Below are positions 24,241 through 33,493 of a stretch of 59,957 nucleotides of DNA, piece after piece. A program made the position numbers and the translations under genes. The notes under the pieces were generated by a model. The model worked only from the letters and a program-made list of their open reading frames with translations. It was not told the origin of the DNA and did no database searches. Position 1 is the first letter of the stretch; the number at the start of each line of letters is the position of its first letter. Origin of the DNA: Streptomyces acidicola (GTDB lineage Bacteria; Actinomycetota; Actinomycetes; Streptomycetales; Streptomycetaceae); the NCBI RefSeq assembly GCF_009377235.1, contig NZ_VMNX01000024.1, forward strand, positions 1 through 59,957, written 5' to 3'.

Positions 24241-26298
24241 GTGTTCGAGATGCTGCTCAACGCCGACATGCAGGCCGCGGCGCTCAACGTACTGATCTGG
24301 ACGACGGCCGCGCTCTGCGCGGGGCGGTGGCCGGTGGAGCGGTCCCGGCGGCGTGGCCGGGCGCGGGCCGTGACGCTGCTGGCCCTCGTGGGGATCGGCA
24401 TGCTGGTCGTCCTGATGAGGATCACCACCGTCACGCTGATGGGCCGGGAGGCCTGGCTGTTCGCCGTCGACCGGGTCGCCGTGGCCCTGCCGGCGCTGGC
24501 CGTGCCGGCCGCCGCGGCCCTGGTCGGCACCCTGCCGCGCCTGGTGACCTGGGTCCGGCGACCGTCCCTGGAGACCCGTATCGCGGCCTTCGCGCCGACG
24601 GCCGTCGTGCCCCTGCAGACCGGCGCACTGGGAGCACTCGTCGGGCTGTGGACGGCGCTGTTCACCGTCCTGGCCCCGCCCCTGCTGGGGCCCGCGCTGC
24701 TGATCCACTCGGCGGTGGTGCTGTTCGCCGCCCTCGCCTGGTTCTGCCAGACCCGCCGCTGGCTCGCCGCCCGCTCCCGACCGCGCCGCCGGGCCTCCCG
24801 CCCGGTGCGGGCGTTGCGGGCCGTGGCCGCGGTGACCGCGGTCGCCGTCGCCGGCACCGCGACGGTGAACCTGGCCGCCGCGAGCAGCAAGCTGCCGGAC
24901 AGCATGAGCATGGCGCCCGCCGACGGCGCGGCGGGCGGACACCACGACGGCGGGGAGTCCGCGGCCGCAGGCGGCACGACCTCCGTGACCGCCCTGACCG
25001 GCCCCCGCGACGAGCGCCCCGACCGCCGCTTCACGCTGGTGGCCGCGGAGAAGACCGTACGACTCGCCTCCGGCCGAACCGTGCGTGCCTGGGCGTTCGA
25101 CGGCCAGCTCCCGGGGCCGACCCTGCGGGTGCGGCAGGGCCAGCTGGTGGAGGTCACCGTACGGAACGAACTGCCCGGTGCGAACGTTGCCGTCCACTGG
25201 CACGGGGTCGACGTGCCGAACGCCGAGGACGGTGTCCCCGGCGTCACCCAGAACGCGATCCGTCCCGGCGGCACCCATGTCTACCGCTTCCGTCCCGACG
25301 AGTCCGGCACCCACTGGTACCACTCCCACCAGCAGACCTCCGTGCAGCAGATGAAGGGGCTCTTCGGCGCGCTGATCATCGACCCGCCGAAGCCCGCTCC
25401 GGTGGACCACGACTGGTACCTCGCCATGCATTCCTGGAAGACCGAGGACGGCGCCACCGTGCCCGCGCTCGGCCTCGCCGACCGCCTGGAGCGCCGCCGG
25501 GCAGCGCCGGGCGAGCGGGTGCGGCTGCGGCTGCTCAACTCCGACCGTCTCACCCACGAGTTCTCCCTCACCGGCACCTCCTTCCGGGTCACCGCCCTCG
25601 ACGGCAACGCCGTGCGCGGTCCCACGCCGGTGAGCGACCGGAAGCTGGCCATCGGCGCGGGCGGCCGCTACGACGTCGAGTTCGTCATGCCGGACCGGCC
25701 CGTGCGTCTCACCGAGATCCAGGACTTCGTGGGAGCCCGCGACCGGGGCCTGCTGATCAGCGCGGACGGGCGCGGCGAGGTGACACCGGACCTCCCCTCG
25801 CGCGAGTTCGACCCCACGCCCTACGGCACGCCCGCGCCGACGCCGTTCGGCCCCGGCAGCCGCTTCACCCGTACCAAGACGATGGTGTTCGACAACGAGA
25901 TCGGCTTCTACGACGGCCGGTTCCGCGTCACCTGGACGGTCAACGGCATGGCCTTCCCCGATGCCCCGAACCTCACCGTCCGCGAGGGCGACCTGGTCCG
26001 GCTGCGGTTCGCCAACCGCAGCCACTTCGACCATCCCATGCATCTGCACGGCCATCACGTCCTGGTGCTGAGCCGCAACGGCCGTCCGGTGACCGGAAGT
26101 CCGGTGTGGCTGGACACGGTGAACGTCCGCGTCGGCGAGGTCTGGGAGGTCGCCTTCCGGGCCGACAACCCCGGCATCTGGATGGACCACTGCCACATCG
26201 GCGACCACGCCGTGCTGGGGATGATGATGCATCTGTCGTACGAGAACGTGACCTCGCCCTACCGGGTCGGGCGGGCCACTGGCAACCGGGCCGAATGA
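24241..26298 (+). CDS. Membrane-anchored multicopper oxidase
   Basis: A 685-residue fusion-like protein. Residues 1 to about 220 hold five or six membrane helices, then a low-complexity linker with MSMAPAD and GGHHDGG (possible copper-binding His/Met), then three cupredoxin domains. Copper motifs are HWHGVD, HWYHSHQQ, HPMHLHGHH and HCHIGDHAVLGMMM; the last includes the type 1 Cys-His with Met. Start GTG 24241 has AGGAG upstream. It faces outward, so it may oxidise the exported aromatic polyketide or detoxify copper; known relatives in actinomycetes are copper oxidases. It is followed 59 bp later by the methyltransferase-like gene. Confidence 0.88.
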   Translation: MFEMLLNADMQAAALNVLIWTTAALCAGRWPVERSRRRGRARAVTLLALVGIGMLVVLMRITTVTLMGREAWLFAVDRVAVALPALAVPAAAALVGTLPRLVTWVRRPSLETRIAAFAPTAVVPLQTGALGALVGLWTALFTVLAPPLLGPALLIHSAVVLFAALAWFCQTRRWLAARSRPRRRASRPVRALRAVAAVTAVAVAGTATVNLAAASSKLPDSMSMAPADGAAGGHHDGGESAAAGGTTSVTALTGPRDERPDRRFTLVAAEKTVRLASGRTVRAWAFDGQLPGPTLRVRQGQLVEVTVRNELPGANVAVHWHGVDVPNAEDGVPGVTQNAIRPGGTHVYRFRPDESGTHWYHSHQQTSVQQMKGLFGALIIDPPKPAPVDHDWYLAMHSWKTEDGATVPALGLADRLERRRAAPGERVRLRLLNSDRLTHEFSLTGTSFRVTALDGNAVRGPTPVSDRKLAIGAGGRYDVEFVMPDRPVRLTEIQDFVGARDRGLLISADGRGEVTPDLPSREFDPTPYGTPAPTPFGPGSRFTRTKTMVFDNEIGFYDGRFRVTWTVNGMAFPDAPNLTVREGDLVRLRFANRSHFDHPMHLHGHHVLVLSRNGRPVTGSPVWLDTVNVRVGEVWEVAFRADNPGIWMDHCHIGDHAVLGMMMHLSYENVTSPYRVGRATGNRAE

Positions 26299-26356
26299 CC
26301 GGCCGCGCGGACCGCATGCCCACGATGCCCACGAGACGAGAATCAGGAGAGCGGAC

Positions 26357-27367
26357 GTGACGGATACGCACGACGGGCCCCGCGACGCCGGCCGGCGGTT
26401 CTCGCCCGGTGCCCTGCCCGGCATGACCTCCGGCCACCAGCTGATGTTCTTCCCGGTGGCTGCCGCGGTCAGCCGCGCGATCTGGGCGCTGGCCCGGCTC
26501 GGCGTCGCCGACCGCCTGGCCGACGGCCCGCGCGACGCGACCGACTTGGCCGAGGCCGTCGGCGCCGACCCCGACGCGCTCGCCCGGGCGCTGCGGGCGG
26601 CCGCCGCGCTGGGCGTTTTCACCCAGGGGCCGGACGGCCGCTTCGGCCTCACCCCGGCCGCGGAACTGCTGCGCTCGGACGTGCCCGAGTCCCGCCGCGA
26701 CCAGGTGCTGCTGTACGGCGACCCACTCACCTGGCTGCCGTACCGCGACATCCTCGACACCCTGCGCACCGGCGAACCGGCCTTCCCGAAGATCTTCGGG
26801 CAGCCGTACCACGACCATCTGCGGGCAGACGCAGACGCCGCCGGACGCGTCGCCCGGGCCGTGGCGAGCACCCACCGTGGCAACCTGGACTACCTGACCT
26901 CGCTGATCGACCTGGGCCCCATCTCCCGCGTGGCCGAACTGCGCGGGGACGGCCTGTTCCTCCAGGCGCTGCTGGACCGCCACCCACACTGCTCCGGGAC
27001 CGTGGCCGACGACACCGCGACCGTGCCCCCGGACACGCAGGCCCTCGTACTCAAGCAGGTGCTGCACGACCTGCCCGACGCGGACGCGGTGCGTGTGCTG
27101 CGGACCGTGCGGGAGGCATTGGGACAGGATCCCGAGCGGCGGCTGTTCGTCCTGGAGCGGGTGGTCGGCGCGGCCTCCCCGGATCTCGCGGCCGTCGTGG
27201 ACCTGGACATGCTGCTGATCACCGGCGGTCGCGAGCGCACCGCCGTGGAATGGGGCGAGTTGTTCACTGCCGGCGGCTTCGACCTGCTCGCGGCCCCGGC
27301 CGGGAGCGGCTGGACAGCCTTCGAGTGCCGACCGGTCCACGGTCCGACCACCGCCCCTGCGGGCTGA
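26357..27367 (+). CDS. Methyltransferase-fold protein with degenerate SAM-binding motif
   Basis: A 336-residue member of the aromatic polyketide OMT/hydroxylase superfamily (winged-helix N-domain, residues about 30-110, then a Rossmann-like domain). LKQVLHDLPDADAVRVLRTVREAL and the C-terminal FTAGGFDLL match the family. However, the SAM loop, normally a GGGxG run after a hydrophobic strand, reads SRVAELRGDGLFLQ, and the segment after it is short. The protein may have lost methylation, as DnrK/RdmB relatives did when they gained decarboxylase or hydroxylase activity. GTG 26357 follows AGGAGAG. It is the last gene that fits the polyketide cluster. Confidence 0.75.
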   Translation: MTDTHDGPRDAGRRFSPGALPGMTSGHQLMFFPVAAAVSRAIWALARLGVADRLADGPRDATDLAEAVGADPDALARALRAAAALGVFTQGPDGRFGLTPAAELLRSDVPESRRDQVLLYGDPLTWLPYRDILDTLRTGEPAFPKIFGQPYHDHLRADADAAGRVARAVASTHRGNLDYLTSLIDLGPISRVAELRGDGLFLQALLDRHPHCSGTVADDTATVPPDTQALVLKQVLHDLPDADAVRVLRTVREALGQDPERRLFVLERVVGAASPDLAAVVDLDMLLITGGRERTAVEWGELFTAGGFDLLAAPAGSGWTAFECRPVHGPTTAPAG

Positions 27368-27454
27368 CTCGGCGAAGGACTGAGCCTGAGCTTGACTCTG
27401 TAGGGATCTTGCATCGATCGGGGAACTTGTATCTGTCGGTGTCAGTCGCTGACG

Positions 27455-27692
27455 GCTCGCGGCAGCGGCGCATGCCCTGTCCATGGGCGAATTCGTTGAC
27501 GGTCCCCTCCACTTTGGAGCGAACCGCATACCGGGCTTGCCACTTGGGCGTCTGCTGCTCGGCACGGACGCATACGCGCAGATCGCGGATTTCTCGCGGC
27601 GGGAAGCCCACATTCCGGGCACTTTCGCGGGAGGTTGTGCACCGGGTTCGGACCGCGCACGGTGGGCACTGCCCCTTGGTGAAGGTGGACGC

Positions 27693-27697
<5 letters not shown>
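27455..27697 (-). pseudogene. IS1182-type transposase, C-terminal remnant
   Basis: In one minus-strand frame the sequence reads a Cys-rich segment (QCPPCAVRTRCTT), RNVGFPPREIRDL, WQARYAVRSKVEGTVNEFAHGQGMRRC, which is the conserved C-terminal part of IS1182-family transposases. There is no start, no catalytic N-terminal domain and no inverted repeat in view. It is joined directly to a broken SDR gene and marks the right edge of the polyketide cluster. Confidence 0.75.
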
Positions 27698-28073
<376 letters not shown>

Positions 28074-28088
28074 TGTCCTGTCCAGCGT

Positions 28089-28964
28089 TCAGGCAGTGTG
28101 CAGGTCGAAGGCCGCGCGGTTCCGGGCGATGAAGCCCTCGACGTCGAGGGGGTCGCTGCCGCCGATCGTCTTCACCAGGTCGTCGGTGCCGGCGAAGACG
28201 CCGTTGCGGTAGTCGACGGCCACGGCGAGCAGGTGCTGGATCAGGTGGTCCGGCGCGCCGCGCCCGCGCAGGATGGCGGCGAATTCGTCGAGTTCGATGG
28301 GAACGTAGGTGACTTCACGGTCCAGAGCCCGCGACATCTTCTCGGCGATCTCGTAGTGGTTGAGCTCCTCGGCTCCGTACAGCGGGTAGATCTGGCCGGC
28401 GTGCGGGGCGGGGTCTTCCAGGATGGCCGCGATCACCTTCGCCTGGTCGCTTTCCGCGATGGGGGCGTGGCGTCCGTCGGCGAACGGCAGGCGCAGTTCG
28501 CCGGTTCCGTCGGCCCAGGTGTCGATCAGCCATTGGGCGAAGAACGTCGGGCGGATGTGGGTGACGGGGACCGGGAAGTGGTCCAGGACGCGTTCGGCCA
28601 CCCAGTGCTGGCGTGCCGCGTTGCTGGCGGTTTTGCGGCGGGCGGAGACCTGCGACATGTTCACGATCGCCCGGACCCCGTTCTCCTCCGCCGCCTGGGC
28701 CACGTTCGCGGTGGCGTCCATCAGGCCGGGGCGGATCGGATAGGTGAAGTACAGGGCGTCGATCCCCTTGGTCGCCTGGGCCAGGGAGTCCAGGTCGAGG
28801 ACGTCGCCTTCCACGACGTCCGCTCCGAGGGCGGTGAGCCGCTCGGCGCGGACGTCGAGACCGCGGACGAGTGCGCGGACGCGGTGCCCACGCTGGAGCA
28901 GGAGTTCGCTGGTGTGGCCGCCGGTTTTACCGGTGGCCCCGATCACGAGGAGGTTGCGTTCCAT
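28089..28964 (-). CDS. NmrA-like NAD(P)-binding protein
   Basis: A 291-residue atypical SDR: LLVIGATGKTGGHTSELLLQRGHRVRALVR at the N-terminus gives the GxxGxxG dinucleotide motif, and Arg after strand 2 suits NADP. YFTYPIRPGLMDATANVAQAAEENGVRAIVNMS and a C-terminal substrate cap follow. Relatives are redox sensors or reductases for small quinones and azo dyes. ATG 28964 has GGGAGATC upstream. The longer open frame upstream is not supported. It and the SDR pseudogene form a small minus-strand unit unrelated by motif to either flanking pathway. Confidence 0.85.
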   Translation of the reverse strand: MERNLLVIGATGKTGGHTSELLLQRGHRVRALVRGLDVRAERLTALGADVVEGDVLDLDSLAQATKGIDALYFTYPIRPGLMDATANVAQAAEENGVRAIVNMSQVSARRKTASNAARQHWVAERVLDHFPVPVTHIRPTFFAQWLIDTWADGTGELRLPFADGRHAPIAESDQAKVIAAILEDPAPHAGQIYPLYGAEELNHYEIAEKMSRALDREVTYVPIELDEFAAILRGRGAPDHLIQHLLAVAVDYRNGVFAGTDDLVKTIGGSDPLDVEGFIARNRAAFDLHTA

Positions 28965-29159
28965 GATGGTGATCTCCCTTTCTTGAGAGGGAGCTGGTGG
29001 GAACTCCACTGTCACTCCTTCGAGTGGGTGCCGCACGAAATGAGTGAGAGGCGGTGCGATGCCCGTCCAGCAGGAGGCTGTGGTTGTGGGCCCGCCCTGA
29101 GCAGCAGCGGCTCTGTGGTCAGGGTGTGTGGCGGGGCCGGAGCGCGAACAGCGCGGTGG

Positions 29160-29490
29160 CAGCGGCCAATCCGGCGCGAGCACGGCGCTGCCGGTGGCTG
29201 CGTGTTCGGGTGCGAGGGTGCCTCCGGCGGCGAACAGCCGCCGGAGGCCGAGCCAGTCGCGCTCGCCCACCTGCGCGCCGCCGCGTTCCGGGGCGGAGAA
29301 CTGCTGGACCAGGCAGCCTGCGAGTCCACACCCCTGCGTGACGCGTACTGCGGAGTGCGGACCCTCTCAAGCAAGCTCCGGAGCTTCTGGCCGACGGAGA
29401 CCTGCGCTTACTCAACTTCTTGCCGACCCGCAGCCCCGTTCCACCTCGTCATGCCCGGTTTACCCTCCCGCTGCACCTGCCCACGGATTG
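29160..29490 (+). pseudogene. Possible decayed coding remnant of unknown family
   Basis: The 29000-29490 stretch has no intact gene. On the plus strand one frame gives ALAHLRAAAFRGGELLDQA and PLRDAYCGVRTL, and a second frame continues ELLADGDLRLLNFLPTRSPV and RHARFTLPLHLPTDCY, which read like parts of one protein split by a frameshift. I do not recognise the family. Confidence 0.3.
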
Positions 29491-30084
29491 CTACGCAACC
29501 TTGGCAGGAACGTCGCGAACGACCTCGGTCAGCTCGCCGGAACCGATGTCGTAGAAAAGGCCGTAGATCTCAATGTGCTTCGGGGTGCCCGGGCTGTTGC
29601 GGATCAGGCTTACATCGTAGTTGAGTGATTTTTCGAAGTCGGCGATGGAGATGCCGTCCCAGTCGTACAGTGACGAGATGTCGGTGTGATGCTCATGTTT
29701 CCACGCAGCGGAGATTCCCTCTGCCGTGAAAGAGGTGGCGCCGCAGAAGGAGTGGTGTACGACGACAACCCGCTCGATTCCGAAGAGGTGCTGGGAGACC
29801 GTGATCGAGCGAAGAGCGTCCGCTGCGCGTCCACCCCCGACGATGAGGGGGAACACCGTCGCTGTGGAACCTATCTTCCTGTCGGCCTCGTCGAGAACAA
29901 GGTCACCAGGGTAAACCTCGTCACCGAAGTAATCGGCCACCGCTTGCGCGGCGTCAGCCGCCCGAGGGTCAAAGCAGTAGATAGCGATCGTCCGGACGGG
30001 AATTGAACTGGTGATGACCTCCCGAGCTGTCGGCTCGCTGTAGCCTGGCTGCCCTCGGAAAGTGAATTCGACAAAATTCGACAT
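29491..30084 (-). CDS. Beta-carbonic-anhydrase-like protein
   Basis: A 197-residue protein with the zinc-site pattern of beta-carbonic anhydrases: CFDPRAAD (Cys, Asp, Arg) in the first third and VVVVHHSFCGATSF (His and Cys) in the middle. Such enzymes interconvert CO2 and bicarbonate; here the sequence is divergent, so a carbonic-anhydrase-fold enzyme with another substrate is possible. ATG 30084 has GGAG upstream. Its base composition is visibly lower in GC than the neighbours, which fits recent acquisition. It appears monocistronic. Confidence 0.65.
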   Translation of the reverse strand: MSNFVEFTFRGQPGYSEPTAREVITSSIPVRTIAIYCFDPRAADAAQAVADYFGDEVYPGDLVLDEADRKIGSTATVFPLIVGGGRAADALRSITVSQHLFGIERVVVVHHSFCGATSFTAEGISAAWKHEHHTDISSLYDWDGISIADFEKSLNYDVSLIRNSPGTPKHIEIYGLFYDIGSGELTEVVRDVPAKVA

Positions 30085-30617
30085 AATTAACTCCGATTCT
30101 CGCGATACAGTCCCGCGCTTTTCACGCAAAGCGCGGGATACTCAAAATGTGCGATAGAGGTATAGCGCCGCCTCTGTGACCTTCCGGTGGGCGATGCCGA
30201 CTGAAGTGCGTGCAATGGCGCGCCAGGCGATGCCGATGCATCGCTCCTCGACGCCACGCCCACATGACCTGACTGATACCCGAGCCGTGCTGGGCTTTCC
30301 TGGAAACAGGACACGCAGCGCCGGACGATTGCGGCGGGTGGACGCCGGGATACTGGGGACAGAGGCGCCGACGGTCACTTGGATTGGAGGTCGCCTACGA
30401 CGTCGAGAGCGTACGGCCACCGGCCACCGGCCTGCTGCCGATGATGGTCAGAACGTTCGTAACCAGGGCGACGCCTTCGGCAAGGTGAATGCTGCGCAGG
30501 TCGAGCGTCACCCGGGGCTCAGAATCGAGGAGTCCGGTCGGGGCTACGCGGATGGCGTCGGCGCCGTGCAGGTTGCTGACCCAGCCGACGAAGAGTGACT
30601 TAGCGAGGGCCTCTCAC
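30085..30617. other. Intergenic region without a confident gene
   Basis: Between the carbonic-anhydrase-like and HD-domain genes no frame has a good start and a recognisable product. A minus-strand stretch around 30600-30390 reads RVTLDLRSIHLAEGVALVTNVLT, slightly reminiscent of a STAS strand-helix, but is too short and lacks context. Confidence 0.4.
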
Positions 30618-31283
30618 CTACTCCCCCCACGGGCCATTGGCTACGCCACGCTCCATGAAGGTGACTCCATCTGCTTCCCGCTCACGCGCCAGGTGGTAGG
30701 CGAGCGCGTAGGGGGGCGCGGCGGTCTCGGAGCGGGCTCCGTGGGCGAGGACTTCGTCGGCAAAATGGCGGACCCATTCGAGCCGTGGGTAGGCGGCATG
30801 GATCTGCCTCTGTTCCTTGGCCACGAGGTCGAAATGTTTGCCGAAGTCTATCCAGATGCCTTCGTAGGTGAGGTGGGTCAGCAGTCCCATTCGTTCGGGG
30901 ATCTGCGGAGTGCTGTGAAGAGCGATCGCCTCCCAGACCCGGTCGACGTCCCGGGCGGGAGTGCCGAGATCGGTCAGCAGCGTGGCGGCAAGATCGGCGC
31001 CTTCCATCTCGAACCGGAGCCGGCCGGGTGCGTCGGGGCCTGTTCCCAGGTCGTGCATCACATGGGCGGCGAAGAGGAGTTCCTCGTCGTAGTCCGCGTC
31101 GTTCAGGACGCCTTTGTGGGCGGCGAACAGACGGGCCCAGTAGAAACCGCGAATGCTGTGGTTGAGCACAGACGGATGCACCGCCGCACGTGCCGCGGCG
31201 AGGCTTGCCTCGATCAGCGGCCCAGTAGGAAGAGCGAGTACCTCGTTCTGCAGCCCTTCCGAGAGGGCGGGAGTGCCGGTCAT
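30618..31283 (-). CDS. HD-domain metal hydrolase (cyanamide-hydratase-like)
   Basis: A 221-residue HD protein with His in SVLNHSIRGFYWARL, the HD pair in AAHVMHDLG, and a later LHSTPQIPERMG and LTYEGIWIDFG pattern typical of bacterial proteins annotated as cyanamide hydratase-like. It probably binds two metals and hydrolyses a small nitrile-, isonitrile- or phosphoester-type substrate. It is divergently transcribed from a GlxA-type regulator, and an inverted repeat lies in the 73-bp gap, so regulation by the neighbour is likely. Confidence 0.8.
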   Translation of the reverse strand: MTGTPALSEGLQNEVLALPTGPLIEASLAAARAAVHPSVLNHSIRGFYWARLFAAHKGVLNDADYDEELLFAAHVMHDLGTGPDAPGRLRFEMEGADLAATLLTDLGTPARDVDRVWEAIALHSTPQIPERMGLLTHLTYEGIWIDFGKHFDLVAKEQRQIHAAYPRLEWVRHFADEVLAHGARSETAAPPYALAYHLAREREADGVTFMERGVANGPWGE

Positions 31284-31317
31284 GTCTCGACGTTATGAGA
31301 CCGGCCCTCCTGCCGAA

Positions 31318-31356
31318 AGTGGCACGGATGCCAACCAGCGCTACAGTCGTGCCACT
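31318..31356. promoter_or_regulatory. Inverted-repeat operator between HD hydrolase and GlxA regulator
   Basis: AGTGGCACG (31318-31326) and CGTGCCACT (31348-31356) are perfect 9-bp inverted arms, 30 bp between starts. The second arm touches the regulator ATG, so binding there would block its own translation start or transcription. Confidence 0.6.
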
Positions 31357-32313
31357 ATGACAAACAGACACCACGTTGCAGTGCTCGTATTGCCCGGTGT
31401 GCTCCCGCTCGAGTTCGGTACCGCGACGCAGATCTTCGCAATGGACCCCCACTATGAGATGACCGTGTGCGGTGACACCGACACCGGCCTGGTGCCGGGG
31501 TGCGGCTTCGCGATCACCGTCGCGGCCGGCCTCGAGGCGCTGGACGATGCAGACACTGTGATCATTCCGGGTTATGACGACATTGACGCGACCCCGTCAG
31601 CTGAGCTTCTTGTGGCGCTACGAGCAGCTCACGCCCGAGGCGTCCGACTCGTCTCCATCTGCACCGCGGCTTTCGTCCTTGCCGCGGCCGGGCTGCTCGA
31701 CGGGCGCCCCGCGACCACACACTGGCGGCACGCCGGGCAATTGCGTCAGCGCTACCCACACGTCGATGTCGTGCCAAATCAGCTCTATGTCGACGACGGA
31801 GATATCCTCACGTCCGCCGGCGTGACTGCGGGAATTGACTTGTGCCTGCACCTGATCCGCACCGACCTGGGCGCCGCAGCAGCGAACACACACGCACGCG
31901 GTCTCGTCGCGCCGCCACGGCGACGGGGAGGCCAAGCACAGTTCGTCGAACAATTCCGCCCCGAAGCGAGCGCAGATGAACTTGCACCTCTGCGGGAGTG
32001 GATGCTTGACAACCTTGCGAAGCCCCTGACCATCGGCCACCTCGCAGAACGCGCCCATATGTCGCGGCGGACCCTGATCCGCCGCTTCAGCGAGGAGACC
32101 GGCACTCCGCCCATAACCTGGCTGACCGACGCACGCATTGACCGAGCACGCGAACTCCTGGAGGCGACCACCGTGCCCATCGAGCAGATCGGCCGCCTGA
32201 CCGGTCTCGGTGCCCCCGCTTCCTTGCGGGCCGCATTCCATCGGCGCGTTGGCACCTCCCCTCAGGAGTACCGGACCCTGTTCCGCCACAAGGACGTGAT
32301 GGCGGACGCATGA
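31357..32313 (+). CDS. GlxA-family transcriptional regulator (DJ-1/PfpI plus AraC)
   Basis: A 318-residue regulator. Residues 1 to about 170 form a DJ-1/PfpI-like domain (VAVLVLPGVLPLEFGTATQIF, SICTAAFVLAAAGLLDG with the elbow Cys, ATTHW). Residues about 215-310 are an AraC double helix-turn-helix, beginning ADELAPLREWMLDNLAKPLTIGHLAERAHMSRRTLIRRF and ending GTSPQEYRTLF. I use ATG 31357, since the longer open frame upstream runs antisense through the HD gene. It probably controls that gene and itself. Confidence 0.92.
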   Translation: MTNRHHVAVLVLPGVLPLEFGTATQIFAMDPHYEMTVCGDTDTGLVPGCGFAITVAAGLEALDDADTVIIPGYDDIDATPSAELLVALRAAHARGVRLVSICTAAFVLAAAGLLDGRPATTHWRHAGQLRQRYPHVDVVPNQLYVDDGDILTSAGVTAGIDLCLHLIRTDLGAAAANTHARGLVAPPRRRGGQAQFVEQFRPEASADELAPLREWMLDNLAKPLTIGHLAERAHMSRRTLIRRFSEETGTPPITWLTDARIDRARELLEATTVPIEQIGRLTGLGAPASLRAAFHRRVGTSPQEYRTLFRHKDVMADA

Positions 32314-32436
32314 CCGTCAAACCTTGGCCGCAAGACGGGCATGCATCACTCCTGCCTTCACTTGAGTCCTCGTAGATTCGCCGAAGGTGACGGCTGCCCC
32401 CAGACACGTTCCCTGCCAACCAGTCATCCGCTGACT

Positions 32437-32520
32437 GGACGGCGAGTTGCCGAAAGGCACGTCGGTAGGCGGCTGGGGTAGTGCCGAGAGCCAAGTGGAA
32501 GTGTGCGCCTCGACGACTGC
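32437..32520 (-). pseudogene. AraC-family regulator, C-terminal fragment
   Basis: On the minus strand HFHLALGTTPAAYRRAF is the hallmark end of a GlxA/AraC DNA-binding domain. No upstream helix-turn-helix exists. The rest of 32314-32640 shows nothing else. Confidence 0.5.
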
Positions 32521-32640
32521 CGGGTCCACGGAACGGATCCCAGAAAGGGTCGGGGTCATCCCCCAGGGCAGGGTCCCACGTCATGGCCCGCCGCCTCACC
32601 GGCACGAACCCCCCACCTGACGCGAAGTGGCGGTGAGCGC

Positions 32641-33258
32641 ATGCCACGGCCGCGGGCCGGCGGGGAGACGGCCCTGCGGTCCGAGGTGGAGGCAGCGGAA
32701 AAGCCGTTCCTGATGTGTGTCGAGGATGTCTTCCAACGGCACCAGGGCCGGATGGTCATGCTGACGGGCCGGATCGAGCGCGGGTGGGTACGCGAGGGTG
32801 ACGAGGTGGAGATCGTCAGTTTCGATGGCGGCGCGACCGCCACCGTGGGAGACATTGAGACGAGCTGTCGGCGTATCGACGAGGCGAGCGCAGACATGAA
32901 CGTGGGCCTGTTGCTACCTGGCGTGGCGGCGGGCGGGGTCTGGCGGGGACAGGTGATCGCAGCGCCTGGCTCGGTCAGCGCGCATGTCGGCTTCACAGCA
33001 GAAATCTCGCTGCTGTCCGGGGACCGTGGCGCTGCCGAAGCACGTACCGGTGAGCGTCTTCAGCTTCATCTCCGCGCCGCTGTGGTTCTGGGGGCTGTAG
33101 CGCCGGCTCAGGAAGGGGACGCGCTGCAGCCACTTCACAAGGGCTTGGTGACGGTCGCGCCTGATCGGCCCGTCGCGCGGGAGGAAGGCCAGTCATTCGC
33201 TTTCCGGCACCACGGTCGTGCCGCTGGCTGCGGGATCGTGACCTGGCTCATGCTCTGA
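32641..33258 (+). CDS. EF-Tu domain II-III protein without GTPase domain
   Basis: A 205-residue protein resembling the C-terminal two thirds of elongation factor Tu: KPFLMCVEDVF...LTGRIERGWVREGDEVEIV (domain II), DEASADMNVGLLLPGV, and REEGQSFAFRHHGRAAGCGIVT (end of domain III). The GTP-binding domain with its GxxxxGK motif is absent. ATG 32641 has a GGTGAG site, but the frame is open further upstream without similarity. It could be a decayed tuf paralogue or a small tRNA/RNA-binding relic; whether it is expressed is unknown. Confidence 0.6.
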   Translation: MPRPRAGGETALRSEVEAAEKPFLMCVEDVFQRHQGRMVMLTGRIERGWVREGDEVEIVSFDGGATATVGDIETSCRRIDEASADMNVGLLLPGVAAGGVWRGQVIAAPGSVSAHVGFTAEISLLSGDRGAAEARTGERLQLHLRAAVVLGAVAPAQEGDALQPLHKGLVTVAPDRPVAREEGQSFAFRHHGRAAGCGIVTWLML

Positions 33259-33490
33259 GTCTCATCAGCAGAGTCACAGCGGGATCGCTGCGACGGTGAC
33301 CGCGCCGTGGAAGACATGGACGGGCTTGTCGAAGCGTGTCGAGGTAGGGCCGGCGGACGGCAGTGTGGCCGTCGTGCCCGCAGGGCGGGGAGGCGTACGG
33401 GCGCCGTCGACCTGGACCGGCGCCGACCGGCGGCCGTTGAGTCGCAGCGTGCCGAAGCTCGTCCAGGTGGCAGGCGTCCCCGCGGCAGGC
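33259..33490. other. Gap with possible antisense remnant
   Basis: No intact gene. A minus-strand frame ending VHVFHGAVTVAAIPL at 33274 could be the last ~65 residues of a lost gene, but I recognise no family. The GntR promoter starts at its right edge. Confidence 0.3.
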
Positions 33491-33493
33491 CTA

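Noticed and set aside
30085..30617. Possible STAS-domain gene on the minus strand
   Set aside because: Only about 70 residues with weak resemblance, no start codon with RBS, and no partner gene.
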